Below, piece by piece: positions 1 to 12,161 of a stretch of 64,000 bases of DNA. The position numbers and the translations under genes were made by a program. Position 1 is the first letter of the stretch, and each line of letters begins with the position of its first letter. The stretch is from positions 305,495 through 369,494 of the forward strand of contig NW_020290010.1 in assembly GCF_003144195.1 (NCBI RefSeq), written 5' to 3'. The notes below the pieces were generated by a model that was given only the letters and a program-made list of their open reading frames with translations, had not been told where the DNA came from and did no database searches. The stretch is from Ceraceosorus guamensis (lineage: Eukaryota > Basidiomycota > Exobasidiomycetes > Ceraceosorales > Ceraceosoraceae).

Positions 1-3000
1 TCGATCAACACCATCAAGCGACGCTGTGCGGTAGGGTGCGCTGCGATGGGGAGGGAGCGTTGGACGTGTCTGCCGTAGCCGTGGCCTTGGCTCAACAGCC
101 GTGGATGCAGTTGTGAGTCGTGAGTTACGTAGGCCTGTCTGCCTGCCTGCCTGCCTGCCTGACCGCGGTAGAGGTTGCGTGTCGCGCGGCGAAAGCATGT
201 GGAATGGGAAGAGACGGGGAATGCAGCAAGCATCCGGCTGCCTGCTGCTCGCCATGCAGCTACTTATTGCCCGCGGCTGCTGGCTGCTGCTGACGTTCAT
301 CGTTATAAGCGCATGCATCAGCACATGCTTCAGCAGACAGCAACACAAGACTTTGCCAGGTTTTGCTGCTGCTGCTGCTGCCGCTGCTTGTGAGCGCGTC
401 CGCGCCGCGTATGCATCGCAGCTAGGCAACAGGCGCGCCCTGCTGGCCAGCCTGCCACAGCCGCTTCGTGTGTGCGGTATATACGTAAAGCTGCGCGCCG
501 TCTGTTGAGGCCACCCGACCTTGACTTTCCATGTTTTTGCTTTCTGAGACCTGCTCGCTTCTGATTTGAAACCATAACCTCACAGCTGGTGAATGCTACT
601 CTCACGCCTAAGCATCGGCCATCAGACCCGCCGTCAATCCTCGTCGTGGGCAGTCTTAGCCTTGGGTCGTCAGGAAGCTCCGCATGCTCAGAGCTTTCTT
701 CTCTCGTCGTATCCCTCACGACTGTCAACCCTTTTCGATATGTGTTCACGGTTGACGCTGCGTGCGACAGCCTCCGCGTTGCTGCTTCCTGACTATGCTT
801 GTGCCGTTGCTGATGTTGCCTGGCTCGGCGGGTTGACTTGCCTCGTACATCGTGCTGCGTGCTCAGCATACACCGGCTCGCAGCATGCGGCCCGGCCCGT
901 CAGGTCACCGCGGATATACAAGCATCAGACTCTGGCACGCGCACACGGATGTTTCGCTCTACGTACGCGGGGCTTGCGAGATCTGGCGCACGCAAGAACT
1001 ACAGATTGAGGGCGTTGAAAGCTGTCCTCGTTGACAGAAGCTACGCCGCTCATCATCGTGAATTCAATTACTTCGACACTGCGACCTGGAAGCCTTTCTT
1101 CATTAGTTGTGATTCGTGAATTTAGTCACGCGGATAATCATATTTACCGATACTTCTTTGATCCCAATCAAGTCACTCGCGAGAGAAAGCAGCACGATCA
1201 TGCAGCCTCCACGGTGGAAACAACAGCAGACGTAGGCACGCGTGTCAACACGCGCTGAGCTCAGTGCACGTGACAGTATCAGTGTGTCACCATGGCTAAC
1301 GCGCCTAACGCGTTTTGATTCAATCAAAAGTGATTAACTTGTATCAAGTCCGAACTCGGCTTGACTCACCCAACTGCCGGCCCTCCTTCTTGGAAGCATC
1401 GTGTGGCGAAGTGAACAGGTCATCGAAGCAAGACCTGTCCCGGGCGCTAATTCGAAATGGTGAATGGTGAATGAGCAATCATGCCAGCCTTTTCGTACTC
1501 CATGCCCGATCGTGAGCAAGTGGCTGTGCATTTTCGCACACCATGCCAGCTGCATAAGTCTCGAATCTGGATACTGTAGCAACGCCCGGCCACCGGCCAA
1601 CTTCGCTGTGCCACGTGCATCTGTAAGCGCTTGCGCTACATCTGAAATTGACTCGCATCTGTATGAGCTATAGACGCGCATTGGGCTCGAAAATGCCGAG
1701 ATCTGCTGCCAGTCACGAGTTGCTGCCTTGCTCATAATCTTTGCGTCACTACCGCCACCCTTTGCACATTGTGGTACGTCCTCCTGGTAAACCTAAATCC
1801 CGACTAGCCTTCGATGCTCGCACGTCGATTCACATACTAGAGCTCCAAGCTGGCTTGCGTGGAGCCAAATTGCAAAGGGGCACAAGACGCTGCATGGGGC
1901 AAAGGCAAAGGACGGTATATCTATCTAGGTCGCGGTAGCGCCAATGCACAGTAGCTCCGGCGAATCACGAATCTGTGGCAGCAGCAGCAGCAATTGAGTG
2001 TGAGTCTCTCGTTCTGTGCTTAGCATCGAGTTGGGGCAATCACAAGCATGATGAAGTATTTTGCGGATGTAAAAGGGGTTCATCGCACATGCGAGAGCCC
2101 CGCTTACCGAGAGCGCATAAAAATCGTGTGGATCTTTCCGCTGCCTTCCTTCTGATTTGGTGATGGTGATGGCGGATCTTGGACGTGGCTCCGCAGGGGG
2201 CCGGCAGCATCACTTGAGCATGCAACAATTGTGAGCTTGCGCTGACTCGTCTTGCCCTGCACTGGACCAGATTCTCGCCCCCTATCCCCTCGACTCTTGA
2301 CGTGGACTGATCACTGTTCACAAGTTCCAGAGAAGTCTTGTTTGCACATTCGCGACTGGTGAGTGATGTATTGCGTTTCGTACCGAGAAATCTGTACCTA
2401 GCTCTTGCCCTCCTCTGCAAGAGGTGGGCTCTGTGTCATCCATTCAAATCGCTTTGCCCAACGTCTTGGACTTCGCTTGGCGATGCGCGCAAGTATTCGT
2501 AATTCATCATGGGATTTGGGCACATGTGTCTGATACTTATGCCGAATGACGCTGTGTCAGTAGTATCTCCTAAGTCTACGAGCAAGCATTTCGACAAATG
2601 ATCGAGGACGAATGCACTCGTGACTGCCACGTTGCACTGCGACGCAGCGGTCGAGCGTCAGCTCAACCGACGTAGCATTCACGATTGCGACCAAACAGGG
2701 ACGAAGCTGCAGTGATTCGCCAAGCTCAGCATCACGGAGGCCTGGTTACAGCTGTGTTCGCTGTGTTCAGCCTATCTTCAATCGAAACTTTTACGTTTGA
2801 ATCACGAATGAATTTGAGGATATCTCGCAGAGTAGCCCTTGCGTAGAGAGAGAGGGCGCTTTTCTGGTTGGGACACAACTCTCGTACGAGAAGAAGAATG
2901 CATTCGCAGGGCAATGTCACGTGTTACGCCTTGTCGAGTTGTTAAATCATGAATTGATGAATCTGAAATCGTGAGTGCGTGCAGCTATCGTTCAGCACAT

Positions 3001-3129
3001 CCGAACGTCCGACTGTAGACTTCTGCTATATCCCCAGATCTCCAGCAACAAGTTCCCATCACGCAGCTTTTCGAGAGCAAGCTTACAAACGGCGCATAAG
3101 ACACTCGTCCGTCTGCTACGTCGCCTCGG
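1..3129. other. Spacer without a supportable gene
   Basis: No open frame here combines a plausible start, splice sites and protein-like composition. The stretch holds short simple repeats (GCCT copies near 134-161, CTG/GCT runs near 280-390) and scattered TCGTGA/TCACGA words, for example near 1109-1130 and 2806. The longest frames come from CAG-type repeats and read as low-complexity Arg/Gln/Ala sequence. Confidence 0.6.
134..161. repeat. (GCCT)n tetranucleotide repeat
   Basis: About six consecutive copies of the tetramer GCCT/TGCC are visible. It lies in gene-free DNA and is probably a length-variable microsatellite. Confidence 0.8.
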
Positions 3130-6100
3130 TTGATGCTGCGAAACGGCTTCCTCCCAGCAACGCGATGCCCTCTCACAGCTTGCAATGCGCTTCCGATCGA
3201 TCGCAACGCAGTCATGCCTGGAGGGAGCCGCAGAGGTAGCACGGCGCACCGCATTGCTTCCCTTCTGTCTCGGAAGATGTCGAATGCGGTGCCAGCGTGT
3301 TGTGGCAGCTTCGCATCCGCACACCCAGCTACACATGCACGAGGCGTGGCCACCCGAGCCCCGCTATACTTCAATCCGACTCGACCGGACTTTTTGCCTA
3401 CGAACCGCAACGGCAGGACCAATGCAAGACAAGCTGACGACAGAACTAGCGCCTCCGCGAGCAACACTGTCGCGACTGTCAAAACGGGTCGGTCCTGGCT
3501 CTCCTCCACCCCCCCGCCAAATCTGGTCCTCAGCCGCTTCAGCCCTTCTCAGCCCCCTCTGCCCGAAGACGGCCCGCTATGGACGCCTAGAGGGGTCAAA
3601 TCACATCGTGCCATTCATCAGATGCTCGAATCTCGTGACGGGGACTGGTACAAAGCAGCTTGGAACGTGTGGAACGATTTGCCAGTAGAACAGCGCATCT
3701 TGCCTGCTCCGCTGTTTACCCGACTCTTCTGGGCTTGCTCGCGCACACATCCCGGGGCAAGACCGCGTTTATCTTCAGACAGGCCTCAAAGCATTGCGAG
3801 CGGCTGCTCTGACCATGTGCGCGAGGAAGCGGCTGATTTACGTGAAGCGCTTGCTCATCTGAAGCGACTAGATGCGCTGGCTAGATACGGCAAGGAAGCT
3901 CACCGACGACTGCACATCACCGAGCTGCACGCGCTCTTGCACGCACATCTGCTTCCCCGCCAGCTTCTCAGTGCCACCTTGGATGATACAGAGCGGCACG
4001 AATTTCGCAAGCTCGACTCGCCCAGGATTATCAACCTGCTCGCGCAGCATCCTCACTTTGTGCTAGACTGCGAACTTCATCGCGAGGCATTGATGGGGCT
4101 AATATGGTCACACGGCTGGGACGATGACATTGCAAAATTGGTCCGACGATTGACGCTCCAAGGTTGGCGCGATACCAGAAAGAGCTTTCATAGGGCGCTG
4201 ATGCATGTCATCATGCACAGCCCCGCTGTTAAGGACAAGTTGAGCGCGCAAGAGGAAGCCATCAGCATTGCCATGCGGATGGGACCAGTGGCCTTGCCGC
4301 CCAGCGATATCGTAGCGAGCGTCTTTCAACAATGGTCCACGCCCGAGCTGCGGGCGTTCCGCAATCTAGAAGCGAGCAAAAGCTCGAGGGTATGCGCGTT
4401 CGATCCAGCCCACCACGAAGCGCTGCGCCCCCATGCAATGCTGGAGCTGCTTGTGCGGGAGGACGCCGTATCAGACGTGTCGAGGCAAGCGGAGCGAATG
4501 CTCCACCAACGTCTCGGCAGCATACCATTAGGTCTGCCGCAGGAGTTGGACTACTCAGGGTATTCTCAAGAAGTCAGTCGAAATGCCAGCGTAAGCTTGG
4601 AGGATAGCGCGTCGGAGTCAGATCATGCAAAGGACACAACGTCTTTGGCCGGACCCCCGAGCTCCAGCAAATTCTGGCGTGCCGACTTTAGCTCGCTAGG
4701 AAGCGACAGCGACCTCGCCCTCCCCTCCTTCGTGGGTTGGGATCCACACGTCAAATTGGGATACGCCATCTCTCGCGCACATGCCCTGCGTGCCCTTGAG
4801 GCGTGCAAACGCGCACGAGACGCCAGACCGGCACTGCTTGCAGCGGTCGAGCTCTTTACACGACTGCCTCGCTCGAGCTCTGTGCACGCAGCGCGGGCGC
4901 TTGATGCGCTTCTAGGCGCATTCGACGCCTTGATCAGCTCAGCGGAGCAAGTCCCATCGGAAGTCCTCTGCGAGGTCAGGAGGCCCGACAACACTACACG
5001 AGGCGCTATCGCCGAGGTTGCTCACAAGTTCGTCGCCGTCGACCCTCAACTGAGGTACTTGCCATTAGAACAGCATCTGCGCCTCCTCCAGCACCTTGTT
5101 GTGTGCGCGCACACTTCCCTTGCAAGCACATTTTGGTCGCCCTTAAACGCCAAGACCTTGGAGGGCACGAGGGATTCTCTGACGGCGCAAAGTGCTTCGA
5201 GCGCATTGCCTGAATCTCACGCGCGAGACCTGCTCGCCATGGCATTGTGGCGGTTGCCTTCTCCCAAAGGCGGCTACGAACTGACCCCCAGGTGGAGTGA
5301 GACAGCCCCACACATTGAGCTGGCCCTGGAGGTGTTTCGCGTGCACGGCGCCAAGCTTGCGCTACCCACAATTTTGATCGTACGTCTGGTGCGAGAACTT
5401 TTGACGTCTCCCAAGACGGGCGCACAGGCCATAGAGGTGTTGGAGCATCTTTCAGATCTTTCGATCCCGCTGAACCCCGGTCTAGCGAGAGGGATTGTTC
5501 AGGCATTCGCAGAAGCAGGAGATATGTGGGCTGACCAAGCTCTAAGCATCGCCGAGGCCTTCTGGAAAGCTTTTCTTGAGAAACAGTCTCACCGGGATCC
5601 CGCGCTCGCTCTGAGCATGCTGGCTTATGCGATCGACGCTGGTGGTCGCTCGTTCGTGGGGTGGTCACCGACGCGGCGCAAGCGCGTGCTTGGTCTCTTT
5701 ACCATTTTTCGCCAGCAACTGGAGATTTCCATCAAGAATTCCAATCGACAAGGCAGTCTGGCTCCCGAGAATCTGCGCCTAGACGCGTATCCGCAGCTCC
5801 TCGACTTCGGGTACTTCCACGTCGACAAGTCTGGTCGAATCGAGTCTCTGATAGAGCAGCTCATGAAAAGAGGAGCACTTCAAAGCTACCCGATCAGCCG
5901 GTCTATGATTCGGCTGGCCTACAATGGCGCAGCGCGGGCCGTGCTAGCGGAGCCAGCATACGAGCTCGGACTTGCTGGCGTGCAACTCGAACCTCTGCCT
6001 GATGACTTTTTGTCTCCGCCTCTCACACCGGGAAAACCGTCTCGCGGCGCTTCGCACAAGATCCCCGACTCGGTCGATCCCACTTTTTCCAAAATCCTCT

Positions 6101-6756
6101 CCGAGCTCGAGGATGACCTTGGGGTGCAGCTCGACTCTCGAGCCTGGGGCTTGCTCATCGTCGCTTGGCTGTTGCCGTATCAAAAGCCGAAGCAAGCGGG
6201 ACGCTCTCGTTCGCGACCGCCCTCGTGGCCGGAAATGGGTCTAGAGGAGGCAGACGTGTTCGACTTTGCCCGGAACGACTTTTTGGACGAAGCGTTGGCC
6301 CTATTTGACGCTGCCAAGGATGCTCGGTATGAGAGGGGCGGTATGCTCAACCTGCCGCTCAACGCCGCGACCACGCCATCAGCCGAAGCCGCGCCGGTTC
6401 TGCTAAAAAGTGGCCACGTGGGACGGCTCATCGTAGCTCTGGCTCGGGCTGAGCGTTTCGAAGACGCTTGGCGGGTTTATGATGACTTTTACGCACATTA
6501 CGCTCCGCCCGTTTGGAAGGGCAAGCGCCGGGTTACGCAACGAAGTGAAAGCACATACGGCTGGACCTACGGAGTAGATGGCGCTCGGGCCTACCTCATG
6601 GCAAGATCTGGTGAAAGGATTGCTTCCATCTCTGGATTGATGAGGCTCCCTTCGCATCGCATCGGGGCGAGATGGCGACAGGAAATACACGCAGCTCAAG
6701 CCCTGGCAGAGCGGAGAGGTATCCGCTTTGTCAGAAAGCAGAAAGCAGAGTCCTAG
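3130..6756 (+). CDS. Large intronless PPR-like protein, probably mitochondrial
   Basis: This is a single uninterrupted frame of 1208 codons. The N-terminus is rich in Arg, Ser and Ala and almost free of acidic residues, as in a mitochondrial presequence. In-frame ATGs at 3130, 3214 and 3277 all leave such a leader, so the start is uncertain; 3277 gives a compact leader with an RGVATR segment. The body is helical, with repeated stretches resembling degenerate pentatricopeptide or TPR helices, for example around residues 725-800, 1005-1030 and 1095-1125 (ARAERFEDAWRVYDDFY). Known family members of this kind are mitochondrial RNA-binding or expression factors in fungi. Assignment to that class is inference, and I do not recognise a specific orthologue. 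Protein-like composition over more than 3.6 kb makes it a real gene. It stands alone, with spacer on both sides. Confidence 0.75.
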   Translation: MMLRNGFLPATRCPLTACNALPIDRNAVMPGGSRRGSTAHRIASLLSRKMSNAVPACCGSFASAHPATHARGVATRAPLYFNPTRPDFLPTNRNGRTNARQADDRTSASASNTVATVKTGRSWLSSTPPPNLVLSRFSPSQPPLPEDGPLWTPRGVKSHRAIHQMLESRDGDWYKAAWNVWNDLPVEQRILPAPLFTRLFWACSRTHPGARPRLSSDRPQSIASGCSDHVREEAADLREALAHLKRLDALARYGKEAHRRLHITELHALLHAHLLPRQLLSATLDDTERHEFRKLDSPRIINLLAQHPHFVLDCELHREALMGLIWSHGWDDDIAKLVRRLTLQGWRDTRKSFHRALMHVIMHSPAVKDKLSAQEEAISIAMRMGPVALPPSDIVASVFQQWSTPELRAFRNLEASKSSRVCAFDPAHHEALRPHAMLELLVREDAVSDVSRQAERMLHQRLGSIPLGLPQELDYSGYSQEVSRNASVSLEDSASESDHAKDTTSLAGPPSSSKFWRADFSSLGSDSDLALPSFVGWDPHVKLGYAISRAHALRALEACKRARDARPALLAAVELFTRLPRSSSVHAARALDALLGAFDALISSAEQVPSEVLCEVRRPDNTTRGAIAEVAHKFVAVDPQLRYLPLEQHLRLLQHLVVCAHTSLASTFWSPLNAKTLEGTRDSLTAQSASSALPESHARDLLAMALWRLPSPKGGYELTPRWSETAPHIELALEVFRVHGAKLALPTILIVRLVRELLTSPKTGAQAIEVLEHLSDLSIPLNPGLARGIVQAFAEAGDMWADQALSIAEAFWKAFLEKQSHRDPALALSMLAYAIDAGGRSFVGWSPTRRKRVLGLFTIFRQQLEISIKNSNRQGSLAPENLRLDAYPQLLDFGYFHVDKSGRIESLIEQLMKRGALQSYPISRSMIRLAYNGAARAVLAEPAYELGLAGVQLEPLPDDFLSPPLTPGKPSRGASHKIPDSVDPTFSKILSELEDDLGVQLDSRAWGLLIVAWLLPYQKPKQAGRSRSRPPSWPEMGLEEADVFDFARNDFLDEALALFDAAKDARYERGGMLNLPLNAATTPSAEAAPVLLKSGHVGRLIVALARAERFEDAWRVYDDFYAHYAPPVWKGKRRVTQRSESTYGWTYGVDGARAYLMARSGERIASISGLMRLPSHRIGARWRQEIHAAQALAERRGIRFVRKQKAES

Positions 6757-9119
6757 CGGCAGCAGCAATCCTCGCAGCGTGTTCGCGCAGCTTTCACAGC
6801 ATGTCACCGTCGATTTCGTCTTATACATTACACTCAAGACTGATCCGCCTTTCTCACTAATGTGAATGTACTTGTTCGGAGATGCCCACATCCGGGAAGC
6901 CTTTGTCGGTCCAGATCCCTTCCTATCGCCGAGCGATCTTTGTTCGGAAGCACAAGTGCGTTCGACTTAGATTAGTTCTCGGCAAGGCCGAGTCCCTTGA
7001 CGCTGACTAAGAGGTGCTTCGAGCAAGGGCGCGGCACTGCCGTATTTAGGTGCATAGCGAGCCGCACAAGCTGCCCTGCAAGCAATTGGAGGAGGAGGAG
7101 GAGGAGGAGGAGGAAGAGGAGGAGGAGGAGGAGGAGGAGGAGGAGTAGCAGGCAGTGAACATGCGCTTCATCAGCAAGGAACTGTAAAGTGAAACTTTAG
7201 CTGACCGTGCTTGCTTCAAAGTGGGGACGATGAGAGGCTAAGCGTGCATTGCATTGCTTCGCACTGCGTGCACTTGCAGACCTGCTGCACGGTGCAGAGT
7301 CGAATCTCGATTCGCCCTGCCTCTATTCACGATTCGCAATTGAAATGACTGCCTCTCATGCTGCGGGATCGACCGTGGCAAAAGTCGAGCGATGTCTCCT
7401 GATGCTGCCGGGCGGGTCAAGAGCGAAAAGGAAGTGCAGTCGAGAAGAATGAATCCGGGAGCTTTTTCAGATGAAGTTGCCCCGCGAAACCGTGCCCTCG
7501 TCAAAAGCCCAATGGCCGGAGCCTGGTGACGGACCAGCGCATATCCGAACGGAGTGCGAATGGACGAGGTCATTGCACAGGTTCACACTTTGGGGAGCCA
7601 TTGATTGGTACAGTCACGATATCAGACGCAAGCGCTGAAAGTGGTGCTCAGAGTTCGGCGGTCACGAACGAGGTAAAGGTTTGCGAAGCTGCAGATAGCA
7701 AAGACACTGCGCGAAGTCAAAGGGATGGATGCCCTTGCAGTTGCCATTCTGATTGGTCTCAGTTCTATGCCTTTGAAGAGCCCTAACTCGTAACTCTAGA
7801 GATTATTCGATGTCACGGCCACGTTGAGGTCCCTCTTCCTCACGCAGCGCGTGATTTCAAAAGGACGCTAGCGCATGCGTATGGAAGTAGGTACGACACA
7901 CTGCGTGCTCACGGCCGCGCAGCCGCGAGGTCGCGCTCAGCGCTACGCCCGTTGCTTTCGTTCAGACTTCTCTCAAAGAAGGGCCCTAACAGGTTCAGTT
8001 GCAGTTGCGCCTACGACGCTGGATACTGTAATCAGGCAGGTCCTGCCTGCTCTTCCAGCCAAATCGGCAGGCACGTCGATGAGGTCGCACAGGGTCACTT
8101 CGCGTGCGAAATTTTGTGGGGGCGCGTGCAGCACGCGGACCTTCTCTCGCTTCATTCCCGCGTGCGCAATCCGTCCTGCTGATGAAATTGCGCTAAGGAG
8201 CGGCAGGGTAGGGAAGCGCTCGTCGTGCCTCGTGAGGAGCCTTGGTCTCAGACTGCATGCAGTGCTCTTGCTGCGCGACTCAATCAAACACGACGCATGC
8301 CAGGAGGACAAGCACGGGAACTGACGGTACATGCATGTGAGAGCTGCAGGGCTCACAAATTCGAGCATCATTTGACCGAAGGTCACGATTAGGAGGCTGG
8401 CCAAGGGAGATAGCGACGTAGCCGCCGGCGAGCTTCAGCAGTACCAGTACCGGTACCTACACATCTACAAATCCGAATTCGCCATTTTTTTGTATTCCAC
8501 GCCCGCCCAGCTTTCGAGCCCCGACCGACGCTAATGGGTCATGCCGCCAAGCCGACGCGAAAAAGGAGCGTTCTTTGAGGAAGGTCGATCGTGAGCTCGC
8601 TCAGCTCATGATGCCGTCTTTGAAGGGGCAAATGAGGACAATGGCTTCGAAGGAACGCTCGCTACAAGTGCGGCTTGAATCGCTATCAACTCCTGACCGC
8701 TTGCCCGGCGTTTTTGCTCATCCACTTTCGAGCTCAGCGAAGCTAAGGTGGCGGGACTGTGCTTCAAGGGAGCCAGCCTTGAGCAGAAGCCGGACGCTGG
8801 GGAACGATCGTCCCTGTTGGCAAGCGGCGACGAAGAGGCATGATGCCTTGACAATCTCAGGACCGATACAAATGTCATTGAGGATCGGCTCACTTTTGAT
8901 GATGAGCTCAGACGGCCCAGAATTGTTTGTTATCCTCCATCCACTCCGCCGCCGCTAATTCTTCCAACACGCGAGTATCACGCGTCCTTCGCCCCCCTGC
9001 CAATTAAATACCAGGCGAACTCTGCTTGTTTCAGGGATTCGCTCCTTCGAATTTCACCCTCTCCAGCCAACCCACTCTCATCGCATCAACATTCTTTCTG
9101 CTTACGCTCCAGCATTACC
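6757..9119. other. Spacer between PPR-like gene and cutinase gene
   Basis: No convincing gene. It contains the long purine repeat at 7088-7146 and several short unrelated open frames with no splice logic or family resemblance. The last ~120 bases before the cutinase start, including an AT-rich AATTAAATA near 9001, probably form its promoter. Confidence 0.6.
7088..7146 (+). repeat. (GGA)n purine tract
   Basis: A run of GGA/GAG triplets of about 59 bases is interrupted once by AAGA. All purines lie on one strand, so the tract could adopt triplex DNA when supercoiled. It lies in a spacer and encodes nothing recognisable. Confidence 0.9.
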
Positions 9120-9979
9120 ATGGCTCGTTTCACTTTGGTCGCTCTGGCATTGGCCGGCATCGTGCACACAGGTAGCGCTCTCACCCTGGGGGCTCGATCA
9201 GGTACGTATGCGCCAATCTGAGCCACGACAAGCGCAACACTGATTCTTGACGACGCCTGCCAGCAGAGACTGAGACTCTCCATCGACGATGGACTCCTAC
9301 CGGCTCTTCGGACAACTCGAACGAGTGCACCCCCTTGGAACTGATCTGGTTCCGATCCGCTGCTGAATCGCAAGCACGCCTTGGTCTGCTGGGTGACCCC
9401 ATGTACTCGGAGATCCTCAAGTACGAGCCAAAGGCTAGCGCGTACAATGTCATCTTCAACGAGGCTACCTACGAGGAGACGATCACCAATTTCCTTGGTG
9501 GTCAGGATGCCACGCAGTGGATCAACAAGAGAGCCGCACAATGCCCCAATCAACGCTACGTCGTCGGAGCATACTCCAAAGGAACGCTTGGAGTGCACCA
9601 GATGTTCCCTGCAGCAGACGTCAGGCCACGCGTAGCTGCGACGGTCGTGATCGGAGACGCCATGAGGATCAGACCTTACTTTCCTCCCGCGGCTCTCAAC
9701 TCCACCTGGCCTTCAAATGGCGAGAGGACACTCTCCCAGCCGTGCAACTTCAACGATCTCATTTGCTGGCCTGGCGGCACCGACCACGACACCCACCTGT
9801 TCGGAGGCTACATCGGTCAAATTCCCGCGCTAGCCAAATTCATGATCGATCGCTACAAGGAGAACAAGCGCGCCGTCTTTCCAAACGCCAAGGGCATCAT
9901 GACAAATCTCAACCAGGTTCTCTCTTCAAAGGATGTTCCCGGCCTGCTGAAGAATGTCGGCAACCTGCTCAATGTCTAG
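9120..9979 (+). CDS. Secreted cutinase-family serine esterase
   Basis: Two exons, 9120-9201 and 9264-9979, give about 265 residues. The first 20 or so residues are a hydrophobic signal peptide, so the enzyme should be secreted. The catalytic serine lies in GAYSKG (about residue 132), a variant of the cutinase G-Y-S-x-G elbow. The aspartate is in CNFNDLIC (about 192) and the histidine in DTHLF (about 205), matching the cutinase Ser-Asp-His triad and its flanking cysteines. Known family members hydrolyse ester bonds in plant cutin, suberin or synthetic polyesters. The intron starts GTACGT and ends in a CAGCAG tandem acceptor, so usage of the second AG would delete one residue. Mature length is normal for the family. 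A phyllosphere or plant-associated lifestyle is an inference. Confidence 0.92.
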
Positions 9980-10938
9980 GCGGTGCGTAAACGCACGGGA
10001 TGAGGGCTGAGCATATCGCTGGGACGCCCCGTCATCAACGGTGGCACGTTGGACCTGTTGACTTTCCTCTTGCGAGTCTACACTCTGCGTCACTCTTTTT
10101 CTAAATCTGTGCTCCTCTACAATCTTGTTCCACATTGTAATCCCAGTGTCATCACTTTCGCATATCCACTCGGCCTTCATGACGGTGCACCCGAGGAATG
10201 TCACGTGTGGGTGCCAAAACGAGTGATTTTCGGCGCAGCAGGATGTATGCTGCTATAAGTTGTGCGGAGCCGTGTGCACACGGTACACACGCCGTCGAAA
10301 TGCACACGTGCATCGTCAATAGATAGCGAGTCCAGTGACGAGGATGGCCTTTCCCTTCCGCGAAGAATAGAAGTCTGAGTCCACTCAAATCTTAACACAC
10401 TCATAGACACTCTTGACTCACGACTGTAACTCACAAGTCACGTTGGAACGGTGAAGCGACTCTGGCTCGTGACTCAAACGACAAGGCGTGCTTGCCAGCC
10501 CATGATGCAAGGCGCGCGCCTGATGGTGCACGCCTCATGACGTCACCGATCACGGCTGGTAGTGCAGTCTTGAGCGCAGCGCATGCTGGCTCCTTCGTTC
10601 GCACGTCCCATGACGTTCTTCGACAGCGTTTGCACCTCCAACGCGCCGAAGTCGCCTGGGCGATGAATCTGCAGCGAGTGTACGAGGTTCTAGACTCGAT
10701 CCTCATGAAAGGCAACCAGCAGCGTCGGAGCCTAGCGTCCTCTGCGCGTGCAGTTGCAGCGAATCGTGAGATCTATTTGTGATTTTGATGTCGAACACTG
10801 ACTAGACTCGACAAGTTGCTGTGCGGAGCGTGTTTTAGCATCAATCCCACCCACCACCACATCCACGACAGGAGTTGAACACCCACGACTCTCATCAGCA
10901 TTCAACACTAATTCCAGCACACTTTTGCCTCGATCAAG
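9980..10938. other. Spacer between cutinase and LEA-like gene
   Basis: No gene recognised. It contains clustered TGACTCACGACT-type words around 10410-10445 and a CCACCACCAC run shortly before the downstream start codon. It probably holds the cutinase terminator and the promoter of the LEA-like gene. Confidence 0.55.
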
Positions 10939-11945
10939 ATGTCCGCTGTTCAGAACACTGCCAACGCCGCTGGCGACAACATCAACGCTGCGGCGCAGAC
11001 TGCTTCTCAGCAAGCCAGCAACCTTTCCAACCAAGCTTCTCAAGCTGCTGGCGATCTTTCCAAACAAGCATCGGACGCTGCCAGCAAAGCTACCCAGCAG
11101 GGAGGCGTGAGTACGAGTGCATTTCGCTTCGAGTGGAAGTGTTTCCTGACCTTCGCTTCTGCACTACTGCACCTGGCCGCTTCTCTCATAGTCCCTCTTG
11201 GAGCAGGCTACCCAACTCGTCACCGACTCTGTCGCCTACGCTCAGCAGCAAGCTGGCGCTATACTCGGTGGCGCCAAGCAGCAGGCTGGTGATGCAAAGA
11301 ACCAGGTGAGTGTGGTGATGCGATTCTGCATCTTGGATGGTCCGTGTATGCTCAAACGCTCCGCTGCCTGCGTACTGGTCGCGCCCAGGCTTCTGGTGCT
11401 GCTGACCAGGCGAGCCGCGATGCCTCCAACTTGACGAACCAAGCGTCCAAGGAGGTTAGTGAAGCAGTTCTTGAATCGTTATCAGCTGCATGTCCCCGGT
11501 CGATTTTGCGTTCTACGGTGGTATCTGACTGGATGCTTCCTCCCTATGCAGGGCCACGCAAATGCTGAGGCAGCTCAAAAGTCCTTGGCAGACCTCGTTC
11601 AGCAAGGACGTGAGCTCGGTGCCAATGCATTGAATCAGGCCAACGAGTACGTCAAGCCTCAACAGGCTGGCGACGCCGCCTCTGGATACGTCGATCGTGA
11701 GTGCAGGGTGGACGCCGCCGCGGCGCCTGCCCTACCTCGTCGCGCCCAGTCGCTCACATGTTCACTCCATTTCCTACACCCTCACAGAGGCTCGCGGCAT
11801 TGCATCCAACGCCATCCAGCAAGCCTCTGGTATTATTGGTGGTGCTCAGAACCAGGCCAGCGACGCTGCTGCCACTGCTCAGCAAAAGGCCAGCGAGGCC
11901 AGCGCTCAAGCTCAGGGTGCAGTCAAGGGCGCAACTGGCAACTAG
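10939..11945 (+). CDS. LEA-like Ala/Gln-rich repeat protein
   Basis: Five exons in consistent phase: 10939-11106, 11192-11305, 11389-11454, 11552-11696 and 11788-11945, giving 216 residues. The protein is hydrophilic and built from imperfect repeats such as QASNLSNQASQAAGDLSKQ, dominated by Ala, Gln, Ser, Asp and Lys. It has no signal peptide, membrane segment or cysteine. This composition is that of group-3 late-embryogenesis-abundant-like proteins, which are disordered and fold into amphipathic helices on drying or at membranes. A desiccation or stress role is therefore inferred. Several exons begin or end at QA/GA repeat units, suggesting the gene grew by duplicating repeat-coding segments. 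A catalytic role is unlikely. Confidence 0.85.
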
Positions 11946-12161
11946 ACGCGCAGCCCGCACACATCGTTTCCACATGTAGCCTTCATACCAGGGCGTCACT
12001 TTGCGTCCAATCGCGCTGATCAAATTTGATTAGCATTCGTCAATTGTCTTGTTTTCAGATTGGTACTGCACGCGGACGACTAGAACAGTGAGTCGTGCGA
12101 GACTTGCCACAGCGGATATATATGGTCAGCATCAAGCCAAGCGAGATGGCCAAGCGCCGCG

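Noticed and set aside
330-869. 179-codon minus-strand frame
   Set aside because: Arg/His/Gln-rich low complexity driven by CTG repeats; no family resemblance or splice context.
5006-5668. 220-codon minus-strand frame inside the PPR-like gene
   Set aside because: Antisense shadow of a long, protein-like plus-strand frame.
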